DNA of 64,000 nucleotides from Ianthella basta (taxonomy: Eukaryota; Porifera; Demospongiae; Verongiida; Ianthellidae). Positions 41,908-53,650 of this stretch are shown piece by piece. Both the position numbers and the translations under genes were made by a program. The notes below the pieces were generated by a model, which was not told where the DNA came from, ran no database searches, and saw only the letters and a list, made by a program, of their open reading frames with translations. Each line of letters begins with the position of its first letter. The stretch's first letter is position 1. Location: positions 10,415,143 to 10,479,142 of the forward strand of contig OZ025868.1 of NCBI GenBank assembly GCA_964019415.1. The letters run 5' to 3'.

Positions 41908-44381
41908 CTTCGAAATAGGGGTGCGCGATTTAATCGATTTCGACGATTAATCGATGATCTGTCCATGAATTGAGTATAATCGCGAGGGTAAATCCCAAAT
42001 CGATTAATTGCGCAATTGCTTCTGTGACGCAATAACGTGTCATTCGTAGTGCGAAATTGGTGCGAAACTCCTTTTCTGTGTTTCGGAATGGCCGAGTGCG
42101 ACGGGAACCTAGTTCAAGCAGCGAATCTACTTCCTCTAAAGAATTCTACAAGCAAGGTGTGGAAGTTCTTCGGCTTCAGGCATGAGAGTGGAGTCATCAC
42201 GGACCACAGCCACGTAAGTCGATGACGGATCCTGTTTTCCATACTGCGTATCCAGCGAACGAACTAGCTTTTCCTTCTCCCCAGCGCATGTCTCTGCAGT
42301 TAGATAATCTTAGCCTTTAGTGTAAGTAAAAGTAGTAGCATCGTTTTATCTGCACGTTTTCATGCATGCATCCACTCACCGTTTATGTACGTATACGACT
42401 GCATTATCTTCAGGTGATATGCGCTGTTGGTGGCTGTGGCGCAGTTTTAAAGTATTGTGGAAACACAACGAACCTTGCCTCACATCTTAAGTCTCAACAT
42501 CTGCAAGAATTTTTGCGAGCAGGCTTTGGCAGTGTGGTGAAGAAGCCGGAAGCTGTTCAGCATAAGCAGCTTCAGTCTCCAGGCCAAGTGAAGCTCACTG
42601 ATGCTTTCAATGCGACCACAAAATTGCCTCACTCAAGCAAGAGGGCGAAGGAACTGACTGATGCTATCGGTTACTTTATTGCAAAGGACATGCAGCCAGT
42701 CAGTGTGGTACAAGGTGTTGGCTTTCAGCATATGGTGAATCACCTTGAGCCACGATTTCAGATTCCACACCGAAAGACGTTCATGGATCGAGTGCTCCCC
42801 AGTCTGTACCTGAAGGTGAAGGAGACAGTATTGCCCTGCATTGCTGCTGCAGACTGCTTTGCTATTACTGCAGACTGCTGGACAAGTCGTGCCAATGAAG
42901 CATACATTGGTGTCACATTCCACACCATTACAAAAGAATGGGAGATTCAGCACTTTGTTCTGGAAAATCAAGAGCTTCCAGAACAGCACACAGCTGCAAA
43001 CATTGCAGAAGCCATGAAGAATGTCCTTGCCCATTGGAAGCTAGATTCATCCAAGCTCTCTGGTGCCACTGTTGACAATGCTGCCAATATCCAGAAGGCT
43101 ATGACTGACATCCTGTCCTGGAAATGCCTAGGTTGCTTTGGGCACACAGTCAACTTGTGTGTGAAAGCAGGACTAAGGCAGCGCCAAGTTGAAACAGCTC
43201 TGGCACGCTGCTCTCGCCTGGTTGCATTCTTTCGTAAATCGTCAAGGGCTACACATATCCTTGGTGTCAAACAAGAAGCACTAGACAAGCCAAAGCATAA
43301 ACTGCTTCAGGAAGTGGACACTCGGTGGAACTCCACATATGACATGATTGAGCGTGTGATGGAGCAAGTACCCATTTGTGCCACACTAATTGAGATGAAG
43401 CGAATGGATCTCATACCAAAAGACACAGAGTGCAGGCTGTTGGAAGAGATTCTGCAGGTACTAAAGCCTTTCAAAGATGTGACAGTGCAGGTGTCAGCAG
43501 AAAGGTATGTGACAACCTCTGCAATTCGGCCACTCATTCACCACCTCACACAAAAGGCCCTGCAAGTGGGAGATGCTGACACATCAGTCATTAAAGCCAT
43601 GAAACGAGAAATGGCCAAGAATCTGGAATTGAGATACCAGGAGCCAATTGTCAAGGAAATGCTTGACTTTGCCTGCTTTGCAGACCCCAGATTCAAAAGC
43701 ATGCCATTTTTGGATGCAAATGAGAGAGATGCACTTCATGAAGACTTTGTGGCTGAGGTAATGATGTATGTCTTTCCAGATGGGCAGGAGGATGAAAATT
43801 TGGATTCTGATGGAGAACAGGCAGACCAGGAGCCTCCTTCAAAGAAGCCAAAGACAGGACTTGAACTGCTCTTAGGTGACATGTTCACCAAGCCATCGAA
43901 AAAGGCACGAATGTCCATCCGAGAAAAGGCAGAGGAGGAGATGCAAATGTACATTCAAGAGCCTTCTCCATCTGTGGATAGTAATGTATTGCAATGGTGG
44001 AAAGAAAACTGCAGCCGCTTCCCTGCTATTGCTGAAGTGGCACGAAGGCGACTGTGTGTACCAGCTACCAGTACACCATCAGAAAGGTTGTTCTCAAAGG
44101 CTGGATGCATCATTAACTCTAAGCGAGCAGCTTTGGATGCAGATAATGCTTCTATGTTATCTTTTTTGGCTGGGAACTTGCCATAGACAGTATTAGACAC
44201 ATGTATTTGTAGAGTTTTGTATCATGCTATCATATTGTTCATGAGACACTGTTTTACACATGTATATATCTGTCAGTTGCAAGATTGCCAATTAATCGAT
44301 TAATCGTGATACTTCATAGGCAATAATCGGCATTAATCGTGATTCCACATTTTTTGATAATCGCACACCCCTACTTCGAAA
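41908..44381 (+). mobile_element. Complete hAT transposon with perfect 8-bp target duplication
   Basis: The element is 41916-44373 (2458 bp). It begins TAGGGGTGCGCGATT and ends AATCGCACACCCCTA, inverted repeats with one mismatch in 15. CTTCGAAA flanks both ends exactly (41908-41915 and 44374-44381). Subterminal regions are dense in AATCGATT/ATTAATCG motifs on both sides, probable transposase-binding sites. It contains one two-exon transposase gene. It inserted just upstream of the BEN gene at 40619-41852. Confidence 0.92.
42088..44186 (+). CDS. hAT transposase, two exons (42088-42213, 42414-44186)
   Basis: Exon 1 starts at ATG 42088 and ends CACAGCCAC|GTAAGT. The 200-bp intron ends TTATCTTCAG, and exon 2 continues in phase 0 to TAG 44186, giving 632 residues. 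Splicing assembles a BED zinc finger: KVWKFFGF in exon 1, CAVGGC and HLKSQH in exon 2. The catalytic core has TADCWTS (D196) and GATVDNAAN (D263); the Glu of TPSERLFS (E599) is the presumed third residue. The C-terminal hATC dimerisation block (VLQWWKENCSRFPAIAEVAR to AGCIINSKRAALDADNASML) is complete. It catalyses cut-and-paste movement of the surrounding element. No disruptions are visible, so it is probably functional. Starting at 42366 would lose half the zinc finger. Confidence 0.92.
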
Positions 44382-44564
44382 GCTTTCTGTGCTAAACGAA
44401 CGCTCATGGTTTCTTCTGCGGGCTCACAGTCACAGCAGAACTCTTTCTTCGTCTGAGATACTCAAGGTAATACCTCCGCAGCCCAATTCCCTAGATAAAT
44501 ACTTGCGTCACAACGAAGGTGTAATTCGCAGGTATGCGCCAGATGTTTACGCCGTTCATACCCG

Positions 44565-44700
44565 TACTACGACTTGTTGTATGCTCGTACTCGTACTTGT
44601 ACGTTCGTACCTGTAGCTGTAGTACGCTCGTACTCGTACCCCTGGTACGCTCGTACCTGAACCCGTAGTACGCTCGTACTCATACTCGTACATACGAGCG
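44565..44700. repeat. Minisatellite of CGTACTCGTAC units
   Basis: Degenerate units of 18-30 bp built from GTACGCTCGTACTCGTACC and variants with CTGTAG or CTGGTAC. GTAC palindromes are frequent. No coding role is apparent. Confidence 0.8.
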
Positions 44701-45762
44701 TCGGACGGTAACTATATTATGACACGTACTGTACCCTATCACCATTTGTCTCACATATGTGAATGTGGAAGTCAGTGGTGGTGATGAAGCACTTGTAAGA
44801 AAACTTGCCTTCAGTGGTGGATGCGCCAGTGGTTATTGAAGAAATACAAGGTGCACACACACTGAAACTGTGTGTGGTGTCAATTGCTATATCTATGCAT
44901 GTGAAATTCCACCATAGCTAAAGTCTATGGTGCAATACACACTATGGAAAGCTGTAGCGTACAGGCACATACACAATGAGCTGGGAGGTTCTTTCTTTCA
45001 CTGGATCAGGCAAGCACAGCACAGCGTTACCCCAGAAGAGCCTTCATCCAGTCGAGCATATTGACTTGCGGCAGGCCAACATGCGTGTGAGCGCTCTCCT
45101 GCTTACCATATACGCATCTGGGTGGAAACGTCCCATGTGCACGTTTGACTAATGGTTGAAGCTGGCACTACGGCAGCGTTTCTTGGAACACTTCCTCAAG
45201 GCTCTGCCTCCACAGAGGCTGTGTGTCTTCCCAGTACCCATTGACTCGCTGTCTTCGCACAGTAGGCACTCAGAATCGTCTAGAAACCCTCTCATGCTCG
45301 CGTAACCACCAAATCATGAGGGGCCCTTGGTGCTTACACACAGGTCCTGCCAATTTGTGCCAAATAGAAGCATGCGCGGTGGCCCTTTCTTCCTGCCAGC
45401 CGCTTCAAGGGGGTCTTTGAGGTACGAAAGGCGACGTCACGAAACAAACCCTACATTTTGGATAGACTAGGGTGTGACGTTTGCGTGACGTCACAATAAA
45501 ACATCACAATTCCATGACGTCACACTAAATTGTCAGCCTTCTAATTGAACAGCAGAGTCTTTAATCACTAATCCCTGCTGAGTGCACTGCCTCATCGGCC
45601 ACTTGCACTTGCCTACGAAGTTTCGTGAGCATTAGCCGGATTTTCATATTGAATTATCATAACACCCACTATCAGTATAAATGTGCTATAGCAATGATAT
45701 GGGGCTATGGCATTTTATATTTGCAATTTGGTGCCACCTTGCACGTAAACAAAGGCATAATT
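44701..45762. other. Unassigned sequence
   Basis: No recognisable repeat family or gene. TGACGTCA-type motifs cluster at 45430-45530 (GTGACGTCACAA, ATGACGTCACAC); these resemble cAMP-response-like sites but could be chance in repetitive sequence. Confidence 0.35.
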
Positions 45763-46640
45763 AACAAGTATTTCGAGTTAAAAAACTCGTGGGGCTGTCG
45801 CCCCAACTTGAAATACTTGCTCCCTTTGGTCGCTGCTCTGTCACTCATGATTGGTAACACATGACATTGTGTCATACACCTCAGTGACAGTACACATACA
45901 CCACTAGTCACCAGACATAGCTACATGACACACACACACACACACACACACACTGGCCACACACACATCACACACAACACACACACCACACATGCACAGA
46001 GAAATCTCCAGCAAAGACAGACACATGACTGCTTATGGCACATGCATTTACCGTAAATATTCACAGAAATATAATGTACCAAGGAACCCACAGTCGCCAG
46101 AGTAGCTAGTGGTCTGTGATGGCAAAAGCTACGTACGTTTGCTACAGTGCAGTACGCGTGGGCCAGGCTCTGAAGAGCATTCAGAAGGGCAACCGTGCAA
46201 GTTAAGCTTTTCAACGCTACAAACAGTTGAAGAATGTTAGCGTCTACATATCACGGCGTTCACCAGTTTCTACGTTGCTCCTGTCATGTGTTCCAGACGG
46301 CGGAGTGAAGTCCTCTGAGGCGGGCGCGGCCATTATCGAAGAAGGCGCGGGGTGAAGTCGATGACCTGTTGGGCGGTGTCTCGAAGCTGTGTCTTTGCCC
46401 ATCGACCAGAAGTGCTGTAGAGGTCTGTTCCAGGATCAGAGGCGGAAGAAAATGTCCAAAGTTCGCTAAGACGTCGTTTAGAAGCCGGTTTTTAAAGTCC
46501 CTTGGCCTCGCACACGGTCCACTTCCGGCCGAATAAAATGGCCGACAATATAAATTCCCTATACCCAATACTTCACCCAATACATTCAATATAAATGTAA
46601 GCATTGACATACAACCGTAGGTTGGCGTATTATATATATA
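45763..46640 (+). mobile_element. HCE element copy E, 3' hairpin missing
   Basis: Standard 5' hairpin with GGGGCTGTCGCCCC inner stem, short CA tract (45929-45999), and the conserved block through CAATATAAATGTAAGCATTG. At the TATA-rich stretch it passes into CAGTGCAAGTTACAATATAC foldback/satellite sequence and the 3' hairpin is lost. Confidence 0.75.
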
Positions 46641-46790
46641 CAGTGCAAGTTACAATATACACCACTAATCTAAAGTAAATAATATAATATAATATAATAT
46701 AAATAAATACAGTGCAAGTAACAATATACATCACTAATCTAAATAAATATATAATATAATATAATATAAATAAATAATATAATTCACAGA
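46641..46790. repeat. AT-rich CAGTGCAAGTTACAATATACACCACTAATCT units
   Basis: Two units of the foldback-family AT-rich end in reverse orientation with (TATAA)n spacers. A related sequence, ending in a similar TTCACAGA.ACTA.AGAGG.TGCT segment, occurs at 60285-60350, so these may be ends of a distinct element. Confidence 0.55.
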
Positions 46791-47149
46791 GGCTATAGAG
46801 GATGCTGCGGACAAGTACTCAGTATGCATACAAACTATGAAGAAGTTAATGGATTTTAAATTGAATAGATTTCTCAATTAGGCTTTCGGCCTTGTGCAAA
46901 TTGCAGTCAAACAGCAAATATAAATTCGCCTAGAATAATACATAATGTATAGCGTATTTATACAGATACATAGTGTAGTGTTAGTTGAAATATAGGTGTA
47001 AGCAGATTATCACAAAACTTGGTGGACATGGCCAGGTGGTTCACCAGTCTATATCATTAGCAGCATTTCTTAATTAGTGCCAGAATGCCAAATATACAGG
47101 GCAAAAATCAAATAATGACACCCAATTAGCAGGAATGTGTCACCTTTGC
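46791..47149. other. Unassigned sequence
   Basis: AT-rich; contains a decayed AAACTTGGTGGACATGG.CCAGG...TCATTAGCAG.ATTTCTTAATTAGT stretch at about 47015-47080 that is also present in the foldback family (for example 25060-25110). Confidence 0.45.
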
Positions 47150-47230
47150 ATTAACCAAGGCCCACACAGTCTAGTGTGATTGCTTAACAATCCAAAGTTC
47201 CAGGTTCAAATCCTACTACAGCCACTTTTT
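47150..47230 (+). repeat. Possible tRNA-derived SINE relic
   Basis: GTTCCAGGTTCAAATCCTAC (47196-47215) contains a good RNA polymerase III B-box match (GGTTCAAATCC), followed by a TTTTT terminator at 47227. A possible A box near TAGTGTGATTG is weak, and the acceptor and T stems do not pair, so this is not a functional tRNA gene. Confidence 0.3.
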
Positions 47231-47415
47231 AACTTTTCTTTTATCTTAGCTGTTTGTTTGCCTACCAATCTTTAGCATTGTCACATGCTTTTTTCTGCAC
47301 CAATAGCATGACACAGTGGTGGATGCATGTAATCAACCCATCCATTACTATGTAAAGGTAAACTGGCTAGACTTGCTGTAGCAGGTAAACCCACTGAAGG
47401 GATCACTCATGCATG

Positions 47416-47621
<206 letters not shown>

Positions 47622-47679
47622 GCTAGACCACTACCATATAGGGTCACTATACCATATCCGTCCACCACCTCCACACCCA

Positions 47680-48895
47680 AACTTCACAGTGCAAGTAACA
47701 ATGGGACTACCACATGTGATAGTAGAGTAAATGTGGTAGTTGGAGGTAGAAAAAGACTACCAGTGCAAGTAACAGAGGGTTAGAACCACATATGCCAATA
47801 GAGTAAATGCACTAGCTGGTGGCAGAATTGACCAACAGCACAAGTAGCAGAGGGTTAGGACCACATGTAACTAGCTATATTATATCTCTATAGTATGCAA
47901 TTATATGTAGTTTAGTTCTCAAGGACTGTAGAACTTCTGGTATATACGTGTGTAGCTATACGTTGTATGTTGTACTTTGAAGAATTGATCATTTTTCTGA
48001 GATTAGAAAAAATGTATAATACCACCGCCACATACAGCCACCACCACCACCCCCACCACACAGTGCAAGTAACAATGGGACCACCACATGTGGCAGTAGA
48101 GTAAATGTGGTAGTTGGAGATAGAAAAAGACCACCAGTGCAAGTAACAGAGTGCAGAACCACGTGTGCCAGTAGAGTGAATGCACTAGTTGGTGGCAGAA
48201 AAGACCACCAGCACAAGTAACAAAGCCCATTTAATGTCTATAATAGAAGAAGTACCAAATGCTGCTGCCCTTGTGCAAGTAACAATTGCTTCCTGCATCG
48301 GGCACTCCAATGGTGCTCGTGCTTGTCCTGACCCTCTGTAACTTGCGCTGGTAGTCTTTTCCACCACCAAGTAATTGGGTGGGGTTTGGGGGTGCTGGTT
48401 GGCTAGAGTACAAGGTACAAGGTTCAAGAGCCAGAGATTATGGGATGTCAATGGATCGCACCCAGGCCATGGCGGCAGGATTTTCAGTGACTGCACCCCC
48501 TAACAACAAACATTGCCCACTGAACACAAATTTAAACTGATTCACTCTGACTGACGAAATTGCTTGTGTATAAGTCTGTGTCTATTGTGGGCTGCTCGCT
48601 AAAGGGATTCCCCTAATGCATGCTAATAACATTACTGATTCCAATTCCGATTACCATTTGTTTACTCTGAGGGCACATGTGGTCCTGACCCTTTGTTACT
48701 TGTGCTGGTGGTCTTTTCTGCCACCAACTAGTGCATTCACTCTACTGGCACACGTGGTTCTGCACTCTGTTACTTGCACTGGTGGTCTTTTTCTATCTCC
48801 AACTACCACATTTACTCTACTGCCACATGTGGTGGTCCCATTGTTACTTGCACTGTGTGGTGGTGGTGGTGGTGGTGGTTGTACGTGGCTGTGGT
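47680..48895. repeat. Foldback satellite variant with near-perfect 205-bp inverted arms
   Basis: The left arm 48019-48225 and right arm 48691-48894 are inverted copies with very few differences (for example ATGTGGCAGTAGAGTAAATG and CATTTACTCTACTGCCACAT), separated by a 465-bp spacer. Each arm contains two to three approximately 75-bp units (CAGTGCAAGTAACA, GTAGAGTRAATG, GTTGGWGRYAGAAAA). Additional units precede it at 47688-47860. High arm identity suggests recent formation or ongoing conversion. Non-coding. Confidence 0.8.
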
Positions 48896-50247
48896 ATAAA
48901 TAAATAAATAATTCCCAGGAGGGTTGGCGGCCCTCATGAACATATGCTAAGTATGGCTTTGAAGTATGGGAGATTTGAAGACTTTTAAATGAGACGGAAT
49001 TTTTAATTAAGTCTTCATTCTTCTACAAGCAGCCTGCAAAATGCTAATATAAATGCACATAGGAGAACACTTAATGTATGGTGCATTTATATTGATGCAT
49101 TGTGGTATCTTGTATGTTAATGCAACTCGGCTCGTTGAGACATGAAACTTGGTGTTCATGTCATTAGCAGGATTTCTTAATTAGTCACAAAATGCCCGAG
49201 AAAAGCGAGGTTCAATGCATATCCCACCTACCCGGCCCCGCTAAGTCTTGATACTAAGTGGACATAGTTAGATGGCCCATTTGCTCATGTCATTAGCAGG
49301 ATTGCTTAATTAGTCACAAAATGGAGGCAATGTTTTGAACAATCACATTTTGGCACCAATTTGTAGGCATTTGCTGCTATGCTGGAGCAGAGCAGCACCC
49401 ACATATACACTTGCTCACAACTATCCAGCCACAATATTCAGCTACTATACCACCAATAGATAAATACAACCACCATCACCACCACAGCGGAAGTTGCAAT
49501 GAGTAGTATATTATGTGCTACAGCTGAAAGAAAACAGACCACCATGCACATCAGGTGCTGCTACCATACACTACTACCACCACCACACAGTGCAAGTTAC
49601 AATATCGCAGCCACCACCACCTGTGCCAGTAGAGTATCTGCGTCAGTTGGTCATAGAAAAAGACCACTAGTGCAAGTTACAGTAGCCACCACCACATGTG
49701 CCAGTAGAGTATCTGTGCTAGTTGTTCATTGAAAAAGACCACCAGTGCAAGTTACAGTGGCTCCGGGACAGCACATGCAAGTTACAGCCGGTCAGAACCT
49801 GCACCGCTGCCATTGGAATGCACACTGCAGCAAGCAATTGTAACTTGCCTAAGGGCATGCCATTGAATTTCTTCCCATGCACTCTCAATTCAATGGCATG
49901 CCCTTAGGCAAGCTTACAATTGCTTGCTGCAGCGTGCATTCCAATGGCAGCGGTGCAGGTTCTGACCGGCTGTAACTTGCATGTGCTGGCCCGGAGCCAC
50001 TGTAACTTGCACTGGTGGTCTTTTTCAATGACCAACTAGCGCAGATACTCTACTGGCACATGTGGTGGTGGCTACTGTAACTTGCACTAGTGGTCTTTTT
50101 CTATGACCAACTGACGCAGATACTCTACTGGCACAGGTGGTGGTGGCTGCAATATTGTAACTTGCACTGTGTGGTGGTGGTGGCGTTTTTTTCTAGAGCA
50201 ATGGCGGATATACTGAATGCATGCATTGAAACTTGCACAGTGTGGTG
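48896..50247. repeat. Foldback family, inverted pair around the central hairpin
   Basis: The left half (48896-49825, reverse orientation) and right half (49932-50247, forward) carry the same 75-bp units and GTGGTGGTGG segment on either side of the hairpin at 49825-49932. The left half extends through the full family sequence to AATAAATAATTCCCAGG.GGGTTGG. The right half is short because HCE 3' sequence follows at about 50248. Confidence 0.75.
49825..49932. repeat. Central hairpin of the foldback family, second copy
   Basis: Same sequence as 17987-18094 with the arms exchanged: CTGCAGCAAGCAATTGTAAC at left and CAATTGCTTGCTGCAG at right, loop TCTTCCCATGCACTCTC. Confidence 0.8.
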
Positions 50248-50332
50248 GTATATACATATATATATCCGTAACATGAAGCCATATGAAAACGTCAATTTAA
50301 AACCAATATAGGGGCTACCTGTGGCAGCCCCT
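50248..50332 (+). mobile_element. HCE 3' end fragment
   Basis: TATATATCCGTAACATGAAG, then AACCAATATAGGGGCTACC-TGT-GGCAGCCCCTAA, matches the last 80 bp of HCE copies A and B, including the 3' hairpin with one unpaired position. The rest of the element is missing. Confidence 0.75.
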
Positions 50333-50492
50333 AAAAAATCTGTAATATTCAAAATCGTTACATTTCCCTTAAGTTTGTCATCTTACCAGTAGTCTGTGTC
50401 CAAGATATTACAAGAGCAATGCATGAGGTCAATTAAGCTTCATTCTAGGTAGGTAACTACCTAAAAGTAAAGAAAGCAAAGATAGAACTTAC

Positions 50493-50583
50493 CAATCTGT
50501 GCATCTGAAGACTGAGCCAAACCCAAAAAGATTAGTGACATCACTAAAACAAAGTCAACTCCTGGTGACTTTATTTCATCCAT
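50493..50583 (-). CDS. Possible first exon of a secreted protein (signal peptide)
   Basis: Minus-strand ATG at 50583 opens 30 codons ending at a GTAAGT donor (50492) in phase 1. An internal in-frame ATG gives MSLIFLGLAQSSDAQI, a hydrophobic core followed by small residues, as in a signal peptide with cleavage near the Ala/Ser residues. The phase-1 donor is compatible with phase 1-1 extracellular-domain exons such as the Ig exon at 11489-11803 on the same strand. The 39-kb distance makes a link speculative. No transcript evidence; it could be chance. Confidence 0.35.
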
Positions 50584-53139
50584 ATTCACCTGCCGAGCAT
50601 AAGGGAAATATACATCACAATATTAGCCAGTACATGAGGCAAAATTGCATCAAAATCTCTCAGACAAACCAGGTTTTACTCAGCTGTGTGTGGTGCTCTT
50701 TAGCTAGCTATATATAGCTACTTCAAATTGCAGCAGTTCACTACTGAAAGAGAAACAATTTCATATCTGACACACTGTCATGTTCGGAGACTAAGAATAG
50801 GTGTGCTTCATGACACCATTAAGAACAAAGTGTCCCAGGACAAAGGATCTACAGTGTGGTGAATAATGAGGAAGATAGTGGAAAGTTCAGCAATATCATG
50901 TCACTAGTGGAGGCTTTCTGAATAGTGCAATGTCTCAGACGAAATTTTGCAACTTTTATCTGGTATTAATGTAGTGTGCAACTGTATGTACATATGTACT
51001 ATACCTGCGCACCATCAACTTTTAAAAGGATATACCGTATATAAATACTGACAGATCAACTCCATGTAATATGTACATCTGGCTACCTTCTGCAAAGGAA
51101 ACAAAGCCATTTGATTTGCCATAGCCTCACACATCCAGGCCAAGGCTAGACCCTTAAAGGTGACAGTCCTCCGTGGAACGAGAGGTGATTAGCAGATAAT
51201 TGCTCCCACTTTAGCATGATGTTAGGCAGTTCAAGATGGAAAGGAGAGTAAAACAAGACGAACCTCCAATTCTCCATAAAATATATAGAAATGTGGAGAA
51301 TATACTGGTGTATCAGATTCAGTTCCTGTACTTTGGGCAGAAAAGTTGCACACTCGCAACAGTGGGTACCAGGTTGTCTCTCTTGCCTCAATAACTATCT
51401 GCAAATGGACCCATTTGTAGTTGTAACTACACTGTACAGGCACCGGTACTTAACCTATAGTAAAATCGCATGCTTGTAGGGATTTACTATGGCTCGAAGG
51501 TGTCTATCACAGAAATGATTACTTAGCCTCTTGATGCTAGTCATGAAGGAGTATAAGTGGTCAGCTAACTTACCAACTTTGTTCCAGGCATTATTGTGTA
51601 ATTCCTGGGTGTTTCCTACACCTAGTCTCTGGACTCGGCTACGACTGCATTTCAGATCACGAGAAGCAGCATACTCTCCAGTATTGGTATTTAGGGAAGA
51701 GCTCAGTAGTAATTACCCACTGCTGGACCAAAAGACACACTACAACTACAATTAATGTTTCAAACTTTACCACATTCAACAGGATATACAAAAAGGGACC
51801 ACTTGGAGCTAACTCACAATTTACGCTTGATAAGCTTCCAACTTTACAGCTCTTTGCTAGCGCATTCCATTACTGAGATATGCTTGGGCAAATGACGAGC
51901 ATTATGTTTTCGAGAAACGGCATTGAAACATTTACTTTCTGTAAAACCGCAACATTCCGTATACTGCCGTGTTACAAATGATGTCATCACAAGCATGGCT
52001 AAGTTACCGAATGCTGCAGTGACTTCACAGCCATCCACATAATGTGGGTAAAACTTTGGATGCATGCAGCCTCACCGAACTGTGACAGACTCTTTCTGGA
52101 AGGCGTCCTGCACGAGTGTAATGGCGCTCAGCTGGACTCTTGGCTTGTCTAACTCTGGAGCTGCCCAGATCTACAACCATCAAGACAAAGAGGGGTGGAC
52201 ACACTTAACTCAGACCTGTTAGTCAAACTTGAAGGATTTTCAGAGCATTGCTGCACTTGTGAGATGGTACGGTGAATGCAAAGCTTATCAATGAAGCAGT
52301 TGTCTTTTGTTGGCTGAGCCCACAAATTCCTCACATGTGTGCTCATAGCGCAACTAATATATTTACCAGTGAGCTGTCCTTGTATCTCTGCATATGTAAC
52401 GGGATGTTGTCCATGTTACACTTCCGGTATAGCCTGCATACCAACAACCTGACTGCCACCAGAAGGTGTTTGGCCCTCGTTTGAGATGCAGGAAAGGACT
52501 ATGGGTTTCAAACTTTGCAAGAAGGTAGGGGTTACACTGTAGGTTGTAATAATATTATAATCTGTGAGTGTGCGAAATTGCGAGTTTGTCCCTATATAAA
52601 CATGTTTGTATAGCCATATAAGGTCCCTTTGCGCAAATTCAGTCATATACGAAGAATAAAAAAAACATTCTTTTGTAGACCATCTAAGGCTCACGTTATG
52701 TATGCCAGGAATGCCCAGGCAGTTAGCACTTATATCGCACCCCATACTATGGCCTGTACATAGCTTATTACGCTCATAGCTTGATCTGTATCAATACCAT
52801 ACAAAGTGTTAATTATGTCCATATCCATGCCAATATCACATCCATAGTACAGTGCCTTTTCTTCTGTGTACGTACCTAACTAAAGGATCAGTTTACCAGG
52901 TTAGCCAGGGCATCCAGAAACAGCAGTCACTACCAAATGTCAAACTGTGTTACTGACAGATCTGATGTACACAGCTAACTTTCTTAATGTTGAATTGGGT
53001 GTTACTGTTTGCCCAGTGGAGAACGCTGGCTAAATGGTATCCTAAAAGATATTACAGCTGTTTGATTTTCATCGTATTTGAAGTTGTATTATGTTGTAGA
53101 GTGTTTAAATATCAGTTAATATCCACTGGGTCCACTTTC
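50584..53139. other. Repeat-poor region without a confidently assigned gene
   Basis: None of the window's repeat families are recognisable here, so it may be host sequence. Several consensus-like donors occur on the minus strand (for example AAAGTTG|GTAAGTTAGC at 51574), and short minus-strand frames at 51231-51443 and 51844-52065 are Cys-containing. I recognise no domain. Confidence 0.35.
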
Positions 53140-53474
53140 ACACTTGATCACTTTAGGTAACACTTTCGACAGGTGATTGATGATTTTGTGACGTCAACTG
53201 TTTCCCAATAAGAAAGAATTCCTTGAATGAGTTCTTCTTTGCTTCTTGGTTTTGCCTCTCGCCTCAAGTGCTCCTTCAATTTATGCCAAAGATTCTCGAT
53301 TGGGTTACAATCTGGAGACTCTGGTGGGGTACACCACCAGTTGACTCCATTATCAATGAAAACTGTTGTGCCTGGGCAAATGTATTTTTGGGGTCGTTGT
53401 CTTGGATGAATCCGTGCCCATTTGGATAAAGTTTCTCAATCATTGGCAGAAGTGCTTGCTCCAGTATGCCAATA
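53140..53474 (-). pseudogene. Tc1-like transposase, C-terminal part (split gene)
   Basis: On the minus strand, after the Harbinger insertion: PIGILEQALLPMIEKLYPNG, FIQDNDPKNTFAQAQQF, a frame change, then DNGVNWWCTPPESPDCNPIE and LKEHLRREAKPRSKEEL, ending near 53140. This holds the second catalytic Asp (QDNDP) and Glu (NPIE) of a Tc1-type DDE domain. The N-terminal part lies at 55247-55806. Confidence 0.75.
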
Positions 53475-53650
53475 GGCGTGTCCACACGGAATGCGCTTCG
53501 AATGCGCATTGGAATTCTTTCCAGTTAAGTCGGTTCTGCCAATGCGAATCGAGTAGAAAATCGCGTCCACACTCCCAAACCCGAATGCGCATGGGACAGC
53601 AAAATTGCGCGCGTATTGTCACGTGTTTCTACATTGTGTGACGCGTCAAA

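Noticed and set aside
42366-44186. hAT transposase starting at 42366 as a single-exon gene
   Set aside because: That start loses the first half of the BED zinc finger. Splicing 42213 to 42414 (GTAAGT...TTCAG, phase 0) gives a complete finger and an ATG start.
47150-47230. Functional tRNA gene
   Set aside because: A B box is present but acceptor, D and T stems do not pair, and the A box is poor; at most a SINE relic.
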